DNA of 64,000 bases from Onchidella celtica (lineage: Eukaryota; Mollusca; Gastropoda; Systellommatophora; Onchidiidae): NCBI GenBank assembly GCA_963931925.1, contig OZ007581.1:18564399-18628398 (forward strand), written 5' to 3'. The notes beneath the pieces were generated by a model. The model worked only from the letters and a program-made list of their open reading frames with translations. It was not told where the DNA came from and searched no databases. Each line of letters opens with the position of its first letter. Positions within the stretch are counted from its first letter, which is position 1. Positions 51,103-60,224 of this stretch are shown piece by piece. Position numbers and translations under genes: made by a program.

Positions 51103-53382
51103 CGAAGCATTTTACTAATAATTGAAGGGGTCATTTCAACAGTGTGCCTATGTCACATTGAGTCACAAAAGAGAAAAAGGCCAAAAACCATTTCTTGGCA
51201 TTTTGACTATTTTTATTCAAATAAAAAGAACAATAAACATTGTTGGAGAAAGAGAAACCAATATTCAAACAGGCTATACTGTAGTAATGAAATTAAAGGG
51301 GGAAAAGCTTGATTTTATATTTCGTTTCTGCAATAAGATACCTAAGTCCTCGTATGGACTTAGGTACGTTATTGCATTTTATTAAGGTTGCCAGAAAACA
51401 TGTTCAAAATAAAATTCAACCAATCTAAACTCATTAATGCAAGTTAAAAAGCTAACAACGTTCGTTACTTAAAATAATCTGATCCAAAACACAAAAAATC
51501 AGTCTGCCGGAATCTCTCCTTTGTTTTAAAGGGGAGAATATTATGGGATGGGCAATATCATGCCCAAGTCCAGTGAAATGAATGCAACAACGGTTCTAAG
51601 TCCCATACATCAAAAATACTAGTGAAAAGTAAGGCACAAAGTATATTTATACTGTTGGCTTGCTAGCTCCCATTTTTATCATTTCCAGACTCAGATTCAA
51701 TGGTGAGTAAATCACACAGAATTTATTTTATACATAGTCATCACCCTCATCCTCCTCATCTACATTCCTACCGCGGAGTGGCAAGTTTTCAAAAATTGCT
51801 CTTTGTTCGTGGCCAATGAGACCCTTTTTAATGAGAGCCTCCAGGTCTTGCTTCTTGGCAGGTTTAATTCCCACAGGAGCAGTATACTTTTTTGGGACGT
51901 TTGCACTAATGTTGGCATTTCTTTTCAAGAACTTGGCTTTTTTCCAGGGTTCAAAACTGTTATGAGTGTAACGACACCAGATCTCATCAATGTGTCTTTT
52001 CTCAACCTCAGCATCCATTTCCTCATTCATTTCACAACTGGAACCGTAGGAAAACCACATAATGTCTTTGAATTTTAGTTGTTGTCCATCCGTACACTTG
52101 ATGGTTGCTTTGATATTTTGATCTGCAAAAAGTTTGTAATTGAGGAAATCACTGTGCATTAGTTGAACAACAGAAATGGACATAGGTGCAATATGACTCT
52201 GAGAGTGAAGCGACTTTTCAAGGTACACTCGCAAAATCAAAGCTACTGTCTTCAAACTGTTCTAGGACGATTTATCTCCACTTAATCTCTACGGTTATGA
52301 CCAAATCTCATTTTTCGTCAAATGTGGACTTAGGCACACTGTTGAAATGACCCGTTCAATTAAGAAGGAAATAAAACGACGCTCTACGCACTGAGCTATA
52401 TTATTGTTTGTTAGTGAAAAAAAAAAAATTGATCTGATTTCACAGAACATTTTTTTTCTTTATATAATCTTTCTTTTTTCGACAGATTCCTCAACACAGG
52501 GGCTTCATTCAGATCACTAGCGTTCACATTCCGAATGGGTACGGCTATAGTAGCCAGCATTGTGTCAGAAACAGTTGACATCCTTTGGGAAGAATTGCAG
52601 CCAGTGCACTTGCCTGTCCCATCATGTGAATCGTTGAGATCCATCGCTCAAGAAATGTGGGATATCTGGAACTTTCCGAATTGCATTGGTGCTCTGGACG
52701 GAAAACACGTCCGAATTCGATGCCCAAAGAATACCGGATCTATGTTTTATAATTACAAACATTTTTCTCAGTAGTTCTCCAAGCCGTTGTGGACGCAAAT
52801 TACAGATTTGTGGTCATTGATATTGGAGGTTACGGCAAGCAGAGCGATGGGGGAACCTTTCAAGCTTCAGGTCTTTATCAAGCCACAGTGAGTGGTAAAA
52901 TGAAAATCCCTGAACCAGCAGCTCTACCAGGCTCAAAAGATCTGGCACCTTTTGTGTTCGTTGCAGATGAGGCCTATCCCTTGATGCACTGCCTGCTAAA
53001 ACCATATGGTGGACAAAACATCTCACCCGATGAAGATTGTTTTAAGAAAAGGTTATCAAGAAGTCGGAAGACTGTTGAATGTGCCTTCGGTATATTGACT
53101 TCAAAGTGTCGTCTGCTGAACAAACCAATTGAGACAAGCGCTGAACTGGCAGATCGCATTATCAAATGTGTCTGTGTTTTGCACAATGTCATTATTGATA
53201 AGGAAGGAATGGATCATAAGTATACTGAGGTTTCATGTAGCAAATCTGCAATTGTCTGGGATCGAAGTGGAAGACCGAGCAATGATGCCAAGTCAACAAG
53301 AGAAATTTTTACCTCTTATTTCAAGAACTACCCATTGGTTTATACGTAAAGAGAAAAGTAAAGTGTTGATTCAATGTAACAT

Positions 53383-53481
<99 letters not shown>

Positions 53482-55142
53482 GAAGAGAGAGCGTGAGGAG
53501 AGAGAATGGAGTGAATGGCAGGCAGACAGATGTTTGAACTGTTACATTTAATTGTTCTATTCTGATTATAAGATTAAATAAAACAGAACTCACCTTCAAC
53601 GCTCATCTCCCCGCCAATTTCCTTCCATGCTTTATCAACGATGTTCCTGTTGGCATACTCTTTCATTCTTTTGTCCCAAATACAAGGTCTTTTAAATACG
53701 GCAGCAATCAGTTTATCAACATCCATTGTTCGTTTAGCAACACACAGTGTGAACATGTGACAACTGACTCTTCACCACCTACACAATCCGGCGCGAGACA
53801 CGCGTCAAGAATGAGAAATTTGTTCTGGTTATTTGACCCGCCTGGCGGCAAATTAGCAGCCTCTCGCTACACGCCTTGACTATGTAAACTTACAGAGAAC
53901 AGTGTGTCACTTTACTCGCGCGAGCCTGCGCGGTACCAGCGGGGCGTGAAATTTCCCGAAACCCGCCGCCACTATAAACACGGCCTAACACAGAGATCTG
54001 TGGTCTAACAAAATGGCTGCCTAGCTCCGGTAAACAATGCCGTGACGTCACGAAAGTTCCACCTATAGATGTTTCGTTTGTTTGCTTGTTTTTGGTTATT
54101 GTTGCAAAAAATCAACTTTTATTTTTAAAACTCTTGTAAGCCTAAGATTTTGATTAGTAGGCTAATTGGATGGCGACGTTTGTGAGATTCTGTGAGTTGG
54201 CTGGCCGATGAGCTATCATTGAAACTAAATGTAGTGACCTCGCCATTCAACTAGTTGAATGAACAATCAAAATTGGTTGGTGCTCGAATAGGCCAACAGT
54301 GCAGTGATTTTTTTATTACGAAATCACACCTAAACCAGTGCAGTCCATTGGTGCTTCAACCCTGTCCTGAAAATAGAACGATGTCTATGCGTGGATATTT
54401 TCAGGTCAGCGGTTGCTTGGACGTGAAATTGAGGACGGCATGGTAAACTATCTTAATTCGTTCGGTTTTTACACATTTTTAACCAGAGCAAAAAAAAAAA
54501 AATCTGAATAGCTTTCACAATAAGCCTCCATAGTTAGATTATAAGAATTCAACGTTATTTAACCCTAAGTTTTCAGATTTTTCAGAATTTCCCAGCTTAT
54601 AATACAGCCCGCTGGTACAAGGATGTTATTTCAGTTTTTGAAAAAAAAAGTCTAGTAACGACAGGTTACTATGCAATCCTCAAAATATTTTTCACGAAAT
54701 CCCCAAAACAATAGATTAAAGTTAAAAAGTTTTTCTATGGGTAGGCCTAAACTGTGGAACAACGTCAGCGTTGACACCAAGAAAAGTGAAAACATCGTCA
54801 CATTTAAAAATTGACTTAAAACTGAATTGTTCAGGACAGTTTTCATTGAAACTGAATGATATCCATTTTTTTGTCTCAGAGGTTTGAGGATAAGAGTAGA
54901 TCAAGTGTTTGTTAATGCGTGTGAGTGGGAGCATGGTGAATTGATCTTATGTTAATCTTGTTTTTAATTTCATTTCAGTGTCTTAGAGCTCACCACTTTA
55001 TTTATTTTGGGGCGGGGCATATTTGAGAGCTATACAAGTTAATTATTGCATTACAGAAAAAAAACAACAACGCTCTATTTAAACACTTACCCATGAAAGC
55101 ACACAGCGACAACAACGAAAGATGGAAGGAAATCCTGTCCAT
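40900..55142 (-). CDS. secreted Cys-rich protein, unknown family
   Basis: Exons on the minus strand: 55091-55142, 46802-46992, 45800-45986, 45038-45245 and 40900-41009 (last end uncertain). Junction phases are 1, 0, 1 and 2 and all agree without a stop; donors are GTAAGT, GTAGAT, GTAAGT, GTCAGT. Exon 1 encodes a signal peptide ([17 protein letters not shown]). Later exons show [53 protein letters not shown] and [19 protein letters not shown]. About ten cysteines and several N-glycosylation sites suggest an extracellular protein, perhaps with Ig-like folds. I do not recognise the family. Exon 5 runs toward the GATA array, and its GTACAT donor is weak; further exons probably lie to the left. 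Intron 1 holds the transposon stack at 47.8-54.1 kb. Confidence 0.55.
41298..41519. mobile_element. piggyBac-like MITE
   Basis: A 222-bp element with inverted ends CTCTTTGTGTGCCA and TGGCACACAAAGAG. TTAA is at the left (41294-41297) and TCAA (one-base decay) at the right. Subterminal CCGATACATCGGTGATT / ATATATCGGTGAC repeats resemble the internal repeats of piggyBac-type elements. Confidence 0.55.
42090..42235. mobile_element. MITE fragment (CCAGCCAGCA family), inverted
   Basis: Contains CCTACGATAATCTTACCATT, GAAATCCTACTCAAAATCTACA and GAATGCTGGCACTGGC, matching the reverse complement of the family consensus at 21499-21738. Confidence 0.5.
42611..42810. mobile_element. MITE family R3, copy 2
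   Basis: Inverted ends CTCCACAGCATCCGCTCCG and GGCAGCGGATGGTGTGG, with CCGTTATTTT/AAAATAACGG just inside; interior shared with 35604-35777. Confidence 0.65.
43185..43920 (-). pseudogene. gag-protease fragment, Ty3/gypsy
   Basis: Minus-strand open frame whose conserved part begins near 43920. A capsid C-terminal region ([40 protein letters not shown]) is followed by two CCHC-like knuckles ([30 protein letters not shown]) and the start of a retropepsin ([12 protein letters not shown]). The first about 25 residues of the ORF are antisense to integrase DNA. It is cut off just after the protease active site at the junction with the LTR fragment. Gag packages retroelement RNA; here it is dead. Confidence 0.75.
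43925..44361 (+). pseudogene. integrase C-terminal tail, Ty3/gypsy
   Basis: A forward frame with an integrase-tail pattern: [59 protein letters not shown], then [17 protein letters not shown] and a stop. The catalytic D,D35E core is absent. It fits the same element as the inverted gag by family type. The upstream 265 bases of its open frame are only antisense gag. Confidence 0.7.
44556..44703 (+). repeat. 3' LTR of rearranged gypsy
   Basis: Starts TGTTAATATG directly after the purine tract and ends TTCATCTACA; includes AATAAA at about 44655. Length 148 bp. Confidence 0.6.
46005..46150 (+). repeat. dispersed repeat R4, copy 2
   Basis: See 33955-34095. It lies in an intron of the minus-strand secreted-protein gene. 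Confidence 0.5.
46497..46520. repeat. (GT)n microsatellite
   Basis: Twelve GT units abutting the left end of the R2 MITE. Confidence 0.9.
46529..46780. mobile_element. MITE family R2, copy 3
   Basis: A 252-bp element with long imperfect inverted ends: GACTTAGTTCTTGTTTGTTC and the reverse complement of GAACAAAACCAGAACTGAAG. Interior GCTTGATAAGTGCCACA is shared in reverse with 39523-39930. It ends 22 bp before exon 2 of the minus-strand gene. Confidence 0.7.
47075..47255. repeat. GATA and (GA)n microsatellite
   Basis: Short GATA blocks at both ends with about 120 bp of GA-rich repeat between them. Confidence 0.95.
47795..48152 (+). mobile_element. Element Y: CTATAG-flanked THAP relic
   Basis: A 346-bp unit (47801-48146) with inverted ends GTAGAATGCGCAT / ATGCACATTCTAC between two CTATAG hexamers (47795-47800, 48147-48152). 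It holds an ATG ORF at 47910-48047 reading [20 protein letters not shown] and later [15 protein letters not shown]. This has the look of a truncated THAP finger start (C-x5-C, RFP motif), lacking the distal C-x2-H. Whether CTATAG is target duplication or terminus is open. Confidence 0.5.
51121..52360 (-). mobile_element. TA-flanked DNA transposon inside Harbinger intron
   Basis: A 1240-bp element with 34-bp inverted ends (ATTGAA(G/C)GGGTCATTTCAA...GTGCCTA(T/A)GTC, two mismatches), flanked by TA (51119-51120, 52361-52362). It contains one minus-strand ORF (51728-52255) and an internal palindrome ACCTAAGTCC...GGACTTAGGT at 51339-51365 that echoes the terminal GGACTTAGG motif. The superfamily is not clear; the length suggests an internally deleted copy. 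Confidence 0.65.
51728..52255 (-). CDS. unknown transposon-encoded protein
   Basis: A 175-residue ORF within the TA-flanked element, reading away from its right end. Visible features: [20 protein letters not shown], a [16 protein letters not shown] motif, a basic [10 protein letters not shown] stretch, [30 protein letters not shown] and a very acidic C-terminus. There is no recognisable catalytic triad. It looks like the C-terminal part of a larger transposon protein left after internal deletion. The frame is open throughout, which may indicate youth. Function unknown. Confidence 0.5.
   Translation of the reverse strand: MKTVALILRVYLEKSLHSQSHIAPMSISVVQLMHSDFLNYKLFADQNIKATIKCTDGQQLKFKDIMWFSYGSSCEMNEEMDAEVEKRHIDEIWCRYTHNSFEPWKKAKFLKRNANISANVPKKYTAPVGIKPAKKQDLEALIKKGLIGHEQRAIFENLPLRGRNVDEEDEGDDYV
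53388..53476. repeat. (GA)n microsatellite in Harbinger
   Basis: Near-perfect GA repeat just after the transposase stop; likely in its 3' UTR region. Confidence 0.95.
54655..55045 (+). mobile_element. LINE 3' end, family L-b, copy 2
   Basis: Plus-strand copy of the element at 36150-36560: GAAAACATCGTCACATTTAA, GACAGTTTTCATTGAAACTG, GTGTGAGTGGGAGCATG and GAGCTATACAAGTTAATTAT. The coding tail reads [20 protein letters not shown] then a stop. It sits 45 bp downstream of exon 1 in intron 1 of the minus-strand gene. Confidence 0.75.
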
Positions 55143-55233
55143 CTTACCAGTAATCTCCAGGGTTGGTGTTTTTCTAGATTTTTTTAAATTACTGAAATAA
55201 TCACAAGGTAAAATTTTCCCCGTTTACATATAT

Positions 55234-55279
55234 ATATATTATATAGATAGATAGATAGATAATTAGATAGATAGATAAT

Positions 55280-55346
<67 letters not shown>

Positions 55347-55352
55347 ATAGAT

Positions 55353-55439
<87 letters not shown>

Positions 55440-55681
55440 TTGATTGATGGATGGATGGATGGATGGATGGATGGATGGATGGATGGATTGGACTGGATTG
55501 GATTGGATTGGATTGGATTGGATTGGATTGGATTGGATTGGATTGGATGGGATCGATTGGATTGGATTGGATTGGCTTGGATTGGATTGGATTGGATTTA
55601 GATTTAGATTTAGATTTAGATTAGATTAGAGTAGATTAGATTAGATTAGATTAGATTAGATTAGATTAGATTAGATTAGAT

Positions 55682-55713
<32 letters not shown>

Positions 55714-55736
55714 CAGATAAGATAGATAAGATAGAT

Positions 55737-55772
<36 letters not shown>

Positions 55773-55800
55773 GATATATAGAAATATAGATATAAATACA
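55234..55800. repeat. compound microsatellite GATA-GGAT-GGATT-TTAGAT-TTAGA-GATA
   Basis: Six ordered blocks with units of 4, 4, 5, 6, 5 and 4 bases, beginning and ending in GATA. It lies just upstream of exon 1 of the minus-strand gene; the AT-rich ATATATATATTATATAG at about 55228 could serve as a TATA-like region for that gene (inference). Confidence 0.9.
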
Positions 55801-56232
55801 TTATATAAAAGTAACAAAAATTCTTAGTCAGTTTCACTTCAGCCTTTCTTTTCTCTGTAATTCCTTATCCCACGTTATCTTTTAAAGCTCGTTGCCCAAA
55901 TTTTTTAACATGTTAGAGGACCGTAGTATAATTACAAAGCCAAATAAAGAAAACACTTGAGCTCTGTTCTCTACTCAGCACTAGCTTACTGTGTAAAATG
56001 CTACAGTCCTCTAGTGACTCTGGCTCTCTGGCTCCGGGGTCACAAAGACTTTAAAATACGTACCCCTGCCACAAAACACATGGGGTACATTATTTTGTGC
56101 AAGTAACAACAAACTTGCTTCAATACAGGAGAAACTTCTTCAAAGTTGCACCCGTCGTTTGACGCAATCAAAACGGGAATCTAAGATCACGATCAGCCCA
56201 GTGTTCTCGATCTCACCCGTTAGATTTCGTTA

Positions 56233-56442
56233 GTGGTTATGATCAGAACAAACCGTGTATTCAAAGCCATTGATGGTTCAAGGGCTGGCGTTACTTTACA
56301 CATGGAAATGTTTGATGGTTTATGTTTTGACGGAAGTGACACTTGCAGCACTTGTGTTGTGATGACGAGAATTAAAAAAAATGGAACATTTTGGAAAGAA
56401 TTTTGTACACGAAACAAAATTGTGAATCCCGTGAATGCGTGA
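56233..56442 (+). CDS. candidate exon, unknown Cys-rich protein
   Basis: An open stretch containing RAGVTLHMEMFDGLCFDGSD, TCSTCVVMTRIKKNGTF and KEFCTRNK, with TTAG upstream and GTGAAT downstream as weak splice sites. The cysteine spacing and EMFD phrase loosely recall exon 4 of the minus-strand secreted gene, but the orientation is opposite. Could be a decayed exon or chance. Confidence 0.25.
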   Translation: MVMIRTNRVFKAIDGSRAGVTLHMEMFDGLCFDGSDTCSTCVVMTRIKKNGTFWKEFCTRNKIVNPVNA

Positions 56443-56539
56443 CCCACGGCGTTGTATGGGAATGACTATTCCTGGCTGACATTAACAGAGGGCAGAGTCA
56501 TTAACAAGAACAAAGGTGGGGGTGGAGGGGGGGGGGGGT

Positions 56540-56885
56540 CAGAGAGAAAGATAAAGTGGGAAAAAGATGCCCAGAGAGAGAGAGAGGGCTAGAGGGAGAG
56601 GTAGAGGGAGAGGGAGAGAGAGAGGTAGAGGGAGAGGGAGAGAGAGAGAGGGAAAGAAAAAACAGACAAAGAGAGAAAGAAAGAGACATTGGGAGATGGT
56701 GAGAGAAAGGGAGATTCATACTTGCACATACACAAAAAGAGAGAGCGGTCATACACAGTCTCTGGTAGTAGAGAGAGAATAAGTGAGAGATAGAGACAGA
56801 CAGACATAAACAGACAGAGGAAGATAGAAAGAGAGAGTCGGAGACAGAGTGACAGACGGACAGAGAGAAAGACAGACAGAGAGAT
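56540..56885. repeat. GA-rich low complexity
   Basis: GAGAGA/GAGGGAGA-type sequence preceded by a 13-base G run at about 56528. Confidence 0.9.
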
Positions 56886-57658
56886 GATTTGTTGACTGCC
56901 ATTTTAAACAGAAGGCTTAAAAATGTTATAAGCAGGAACACAACAGTTTACTCACTTTGTTGAGTTGAGAGGAGGGGGAGTGGGCTTAGTTCAGAGGGCT
57001 TTAATACTGTGTAAGGAGGTGGAGCGACTCGTGCATGAAAAACAAGACAGGGAAGTGTGAGTAAGAGGAAGAATAAACTCAAGAACCCAATAATGATCAC
57101 AGGAAGTAAAAAATTCCGTCTGTCGCATGGTCATTCTGTCACGAGCGAGTGAGCGAGGGTCAATAAGTGCGGGGAAGGGGACTTGAAGCGTGCGTGTTGT
57201 GAGTGAGTTGAGGCTTAGACGAGGCAAGATCTGAGTAGTCAGATCACTGCAAGCCGAAAAGTCCAAGGGGACAGACGTAAAGAGAGCAGTCGGGAGTTGT
57301 TGTATATTCCAGTGATGACTGGTGTCAGGGTCGGGAAGTGAGGCACCCGTGGTGGATGACTAGTGCAGGGGATAGGCCAGCATAAGTGAGATGCTTGGGT
57401 TGGGCAGAAGGCTACCCACAGGCCAGCTTGAGTGAAGCTGTCGCGCAGGACAGCGAGGGCACCTTAGTCGTGGCAGTCTGGCCACAGGCAGGGACGTTAT
57501 GAATTGAGATATTAATGTGATATTAAGATGTTGATGTGATATTGAGATATTGAGGTGAGATTAAGATATTGAGGTTAGGTTGAGCAGGAGCCAGTAAGAG
57601 AGGCCGCAAGTAGTACATACATTGATGTGAGGCTGAGGCCGGAGTATATTTAGAAAAG

Positions 57659-57847
57659 TGTAGGCGTAGGACTTAGGTAAAGCTAAGACAGCCTACCTGT
57701 CTCTTGAGTTGACCTTGTAGTCTATCAACGCATCGCCTCCCTCTACCGTTAAATCGTCACTTCCTGTCCCTCTCCATCGAGAGTGGTTTCCCTTGTGAGG
57801 TCAATGCGATCGTACTCCGTAGTGTTTATGTTTCGCATTACCCCACA
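57659..57847 (-). repeat. 3' LTR of CsRn1-like element
   Basis: 189 bp; on the minus strand starts TGTGGGGTAATGCG and ends CTACGCCTACA. Preceded on that strand by the polypurine tract. Confidence 0.92.
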
Positions 57848-57869
57848 CAACCCCCCACCAGTATTGTCC

Positions 57870-60224
57870 TCACATAAACCTCCTAGGTGGACGAAGTTGA
57901 CGTCCAGACCTGGAGCTCTTGGAACCCGTAAGATGAGGCCGCTGAGGTGAGGAAGGTGGAGGTGGAGGTGGAGGAGCAGGAGGATTGTTTGTAGGGACAG
58001 TTCTGGGCCGTCCACGTTTCGGTGGGTGGGCGATAGGGACTGGTTGTGACGTTTCTATGTGGGCTGGTTTTAGGCGATCAATCGAAATTGTTTCTGTCCG
58101 ATTTCCCATAAGTATTTGGAAAGTCTTGTCGTCCCGAGCGGCTACGACGTATGGTCCGGTGTATGGGCGTTGTAAAGGACGTTGAGAGGCGTCGCTTCTA
58201 ACAAAGACATACTTTGCTGTTGCCAAAGTGCTTGGCACATTGTTTGGAGGCCGGCAGTGTCGTGAAGTGGGAGTGGGTAGGAATGATTGGGCCTGGCCGC
58301 GATAGTCATTCAACTGTTCAGTGGCACAGAAAAGAGTGGCAGTGGCAGCAATCAGTTCTCCTGGAATTGTGAGAGGCTCTCTGTAGACTAACTCAGCCAC
58401 TGAAGCTCCAATGTCCTCCTTTGGAATAGTTCTTAGGCCCAGCATGACCCATGGTAGTTCCTCCATCCAGTTGGGACCATGCAGTCGAGCCATGAGTGAG
58501 GATTTGAGAGTCCTATGAAATCGTTCGACGATTCCGTTTGATTGTGGGTGATAGGAAGTCGTGCGATGGACCCTAGTCCCGAGTCTTTCCATGATTTCCG
58601 TCCAGAGGGCAGAAGTGAACTGAGAACCCCTGTCAGAAGTAATGTCTGTTGGGATGCCAAAACGAGCTATCCATACACTGATGAGCGCATGGGCACAAGT
58701 GACAGTAGACGTGTTTTGAAGTGGTATCACTTCTGGCCAGCGTGTGCTGCGGTCGATGATGGTAAACAGATGAGTGTATCCCTGGGAAGAAGGGAGAGGT
58801 CCGACAATGTCCACGTGTATGTGACTGAACCTTTTCTTTGGTGTTGGGATCTGCTCAAGTGGGGCGTGGACGTGTGTGTGTACTTTGGATCGTTGGCAAT
58901 CCAAACACTCTCTTACCCATTGTCTAACTTGTTCCTTCAAACCATGCCACACGAACTTCTGAGACACAAGTCGTGCTGTAGCTCTTGCCCCAGAATGTGA
59001 AAGGTTGTGTATGGTGTCAAACACTTGACGTCGGAAATCTGGCGGCACCACTGGCCGTGGTTTTCCTGTGGAGATGTCACACAGCAGTTGAGGGCCTGTT
59101 GGTTCCACAGCTGTATGAACCAAACTGAGATTTGTGATGGCTGTGTAATAGGCCTGAATTTCCTCACTTGCAGCCTGAGAAGTAGCCATTGCTGAGTAGT
59201 CTACGCCTACCGACACATTGGAGATAGAGCGTGAAAGGCAGTCAGCGGCGACATTGTCTCTACCTGAAATATGCCTGATGTCTGTTGTGAACTGAGAGAT
59301 GAAGGCCAGTTGTCTTTGTTGGCGACCAGACCAGGGTTCTGTGACTTTTGACATCGAGAAAGTCAGGGGTTTGTGGTCAGTGAAAACGCAGAATGATCGA
59401 CCCTCAAGCAGGAACCGGAAATGACGAATGGAGAGATAGATGCCGGGCAGTTCTCTGTCAAAAGCGCTGTACTTCCTCTCTGCAGGACGTAAGCGCCTAC
59501 TGAAAAAAGCTAAGGGTTGCCACGACCTATCCACAAATTGTTCGAAAACCGCACCAACCGCTTGTTCCGATGCATCACATGTGAGTGCGATGGGCACATC
59601 AGTGTTTGGGTGGGCAAGCATGGCTGCCTCTACCAGTGCTGATTTGCTAGTCTGGAAGGCAGTGCTCATTTCTTCCGTCAACTGTATGTGAGTGGACTTT
59701 GAGGAGTTCTTTAAAGCATCATACAGGGGCCGTTGAATCTCTGCTGCACGGGGAATGAACCGATGATAGAAGTTTATCATCCCCAAGTACTCTTGTAACC
59801 CTTTCGCCGTTTGAGGTGGGGGAAAATCCTCAATTGCTTTGACCTTGGAAGGAAGAGGCGTAGACCCTAATGGAGTGATGTGGTGACCTAAGAAGTCAAT
59901 CTCCGAGACTCCAAAAACACATTTCTCCAGTCTTACCACCAGACCAGCGTCACACAATCTTCCACAAACAGCGTGAAGATCTTCCAAATGTTGGGCCTCC
60001 GAATCGCTAGCGACCAGGATGTCGTCTATGTAGTTGAAAGCACATTTGAGGTCTTGGAGCAGAGAGTCCATCAAGCGCTGAAATGCTTGTGCAGCATTCT
60101 TGAGACCAAACGGCATGCGCAGAAATTCATACAGGCCGAATGGAGTGATGATTGCCGTCTTTTCGATGTCCTCTGGGGCCATGGGTATCTGATGGTATCC
60201 ACGAATGAGGTCGATCTTGGAGAA
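57870..60224 (-). pseudogene. pol distal part: RT, RNase H, integrase
   Basis: Open from the insertion point to the stop at 57870. The open frame extends 22 codons into the solo LTR; positions below count from its Met at 60290. RT continues with [12 protein letters not shown] and YIDD at 87-90. RNase H follows with D239 (TCDAS), E280 and D305 (TDHKPL). The integrase has H428, H432, C462, C465 (HHCC) and the catalytic triad D494 (HVDIVGPL), D553 (SDRGSQF), E589 (NGIVERF); D553 and E589 are exactly 35 residues apart. A Pro-rich, basic tail ends the protein. No frameshift or stop is seen, so the only lesion is the inserted solo LTR. Typed as a broken gene for that reason. Confidence 0.9.

Larger units (their letters stand above)
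49494..53349 (+). pseudogene. Harbinger transposase (HARBI1-like), frameshifted
   Basis: Exon 1 is 49494-49801 (start [16 protein letters not shown]) with a GTGAGT donor; exon 2 is 52486-53349 with a TTTTTTCGACAG acceptor. The splice restores the conserved phrase [19 protein letters not shown] in phase. DDE_Tnp_4 catalytic residues are visible in GALDGKHV (D), FVADEAYPL (D) and TVECAFGIL (E). A frame change at about 52770-52785 puts a TAG after YNYKHFSQ; downstream coding continues one frame over to a stop at 53349. Apart from this single lesion the protein looks complete, so inactivation is fairly recent. Family role: cuts and joins element ends in the nucleus with the help of the MADF/Myb-like partner. 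Confidence 0.82.
50154..53756 (-). pseudogene. Harbinger MADF-BESS partner protein, frameshifted
   Basis: Exon 1 (53594-53756, ATG at 53756 or 53726) encodes a MADF domain start: [36 protein letters not shown], with donor GTGAGT. Exon 2 starts at 50943 after TTTTTGCAG and first reads DAVLRKKWK, the expected MADF end. It then changes frame to [16 protein letters not shown] and continues to 50628. A second frame change near 50630 leads to a Pro/Thr linker, a basic GKKRKVEF segment and a BESS-like motif ([20 protein letters not shown]), ending at 50154. Harbinger elements need this DNA-binding partner for nuclear import and end binding. Two frameshifts make it a pseudogene. Confidence 0.75.
49350..53985 (+). 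mobile_element. PIF/Harbinger element
   Basis: A 4636-bp element with 25-bp perfect inverted ends (GGCCGTGTTTATAGTGGCGG...) flanked by the 3-bp duplication TAA (49347-49349, 53986-53988), the usual TWA target of PIF/Harbinger. It carries both expected genes: a DDE transposase (+) and a MADF-BESS DNA-binding partner (-). The large transposase intron contains the partner gene's distal exons and a nested TA-flanked transposon. Both genes have frameshifts, so this copy is inactive. It is inserted in element X. Confidence 0.88.
48153..54062 (+). mobile_element. Element X: CTATAG-flanked transposon with nested Harbinger
   Basis: Ends GTGGAACTTGCGT / ACGAAAGTTCCAC with a second inverted block (CCATTTTGTTAGACCA at 48190 and its complement near 54000). 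It is flanked by CTATAG at 48147-48152 (shared with element Y) and 54063-54068. Without the inserted Harbinger element it is about 1.27 kb. A coding relic at 48241-48378 reads [17 protein letters not shown], then after a frame change [20 protein letters not shown]. That phrase has the flavour of THAP-associated transposon proteins, but I cannot name the family. Confidence 0.5.

Noticed and set aside
58542..59000. 152-residue + strand ORF
   Set aside because: Antisense shadow of the integrase coding sequence of the gypsy element.
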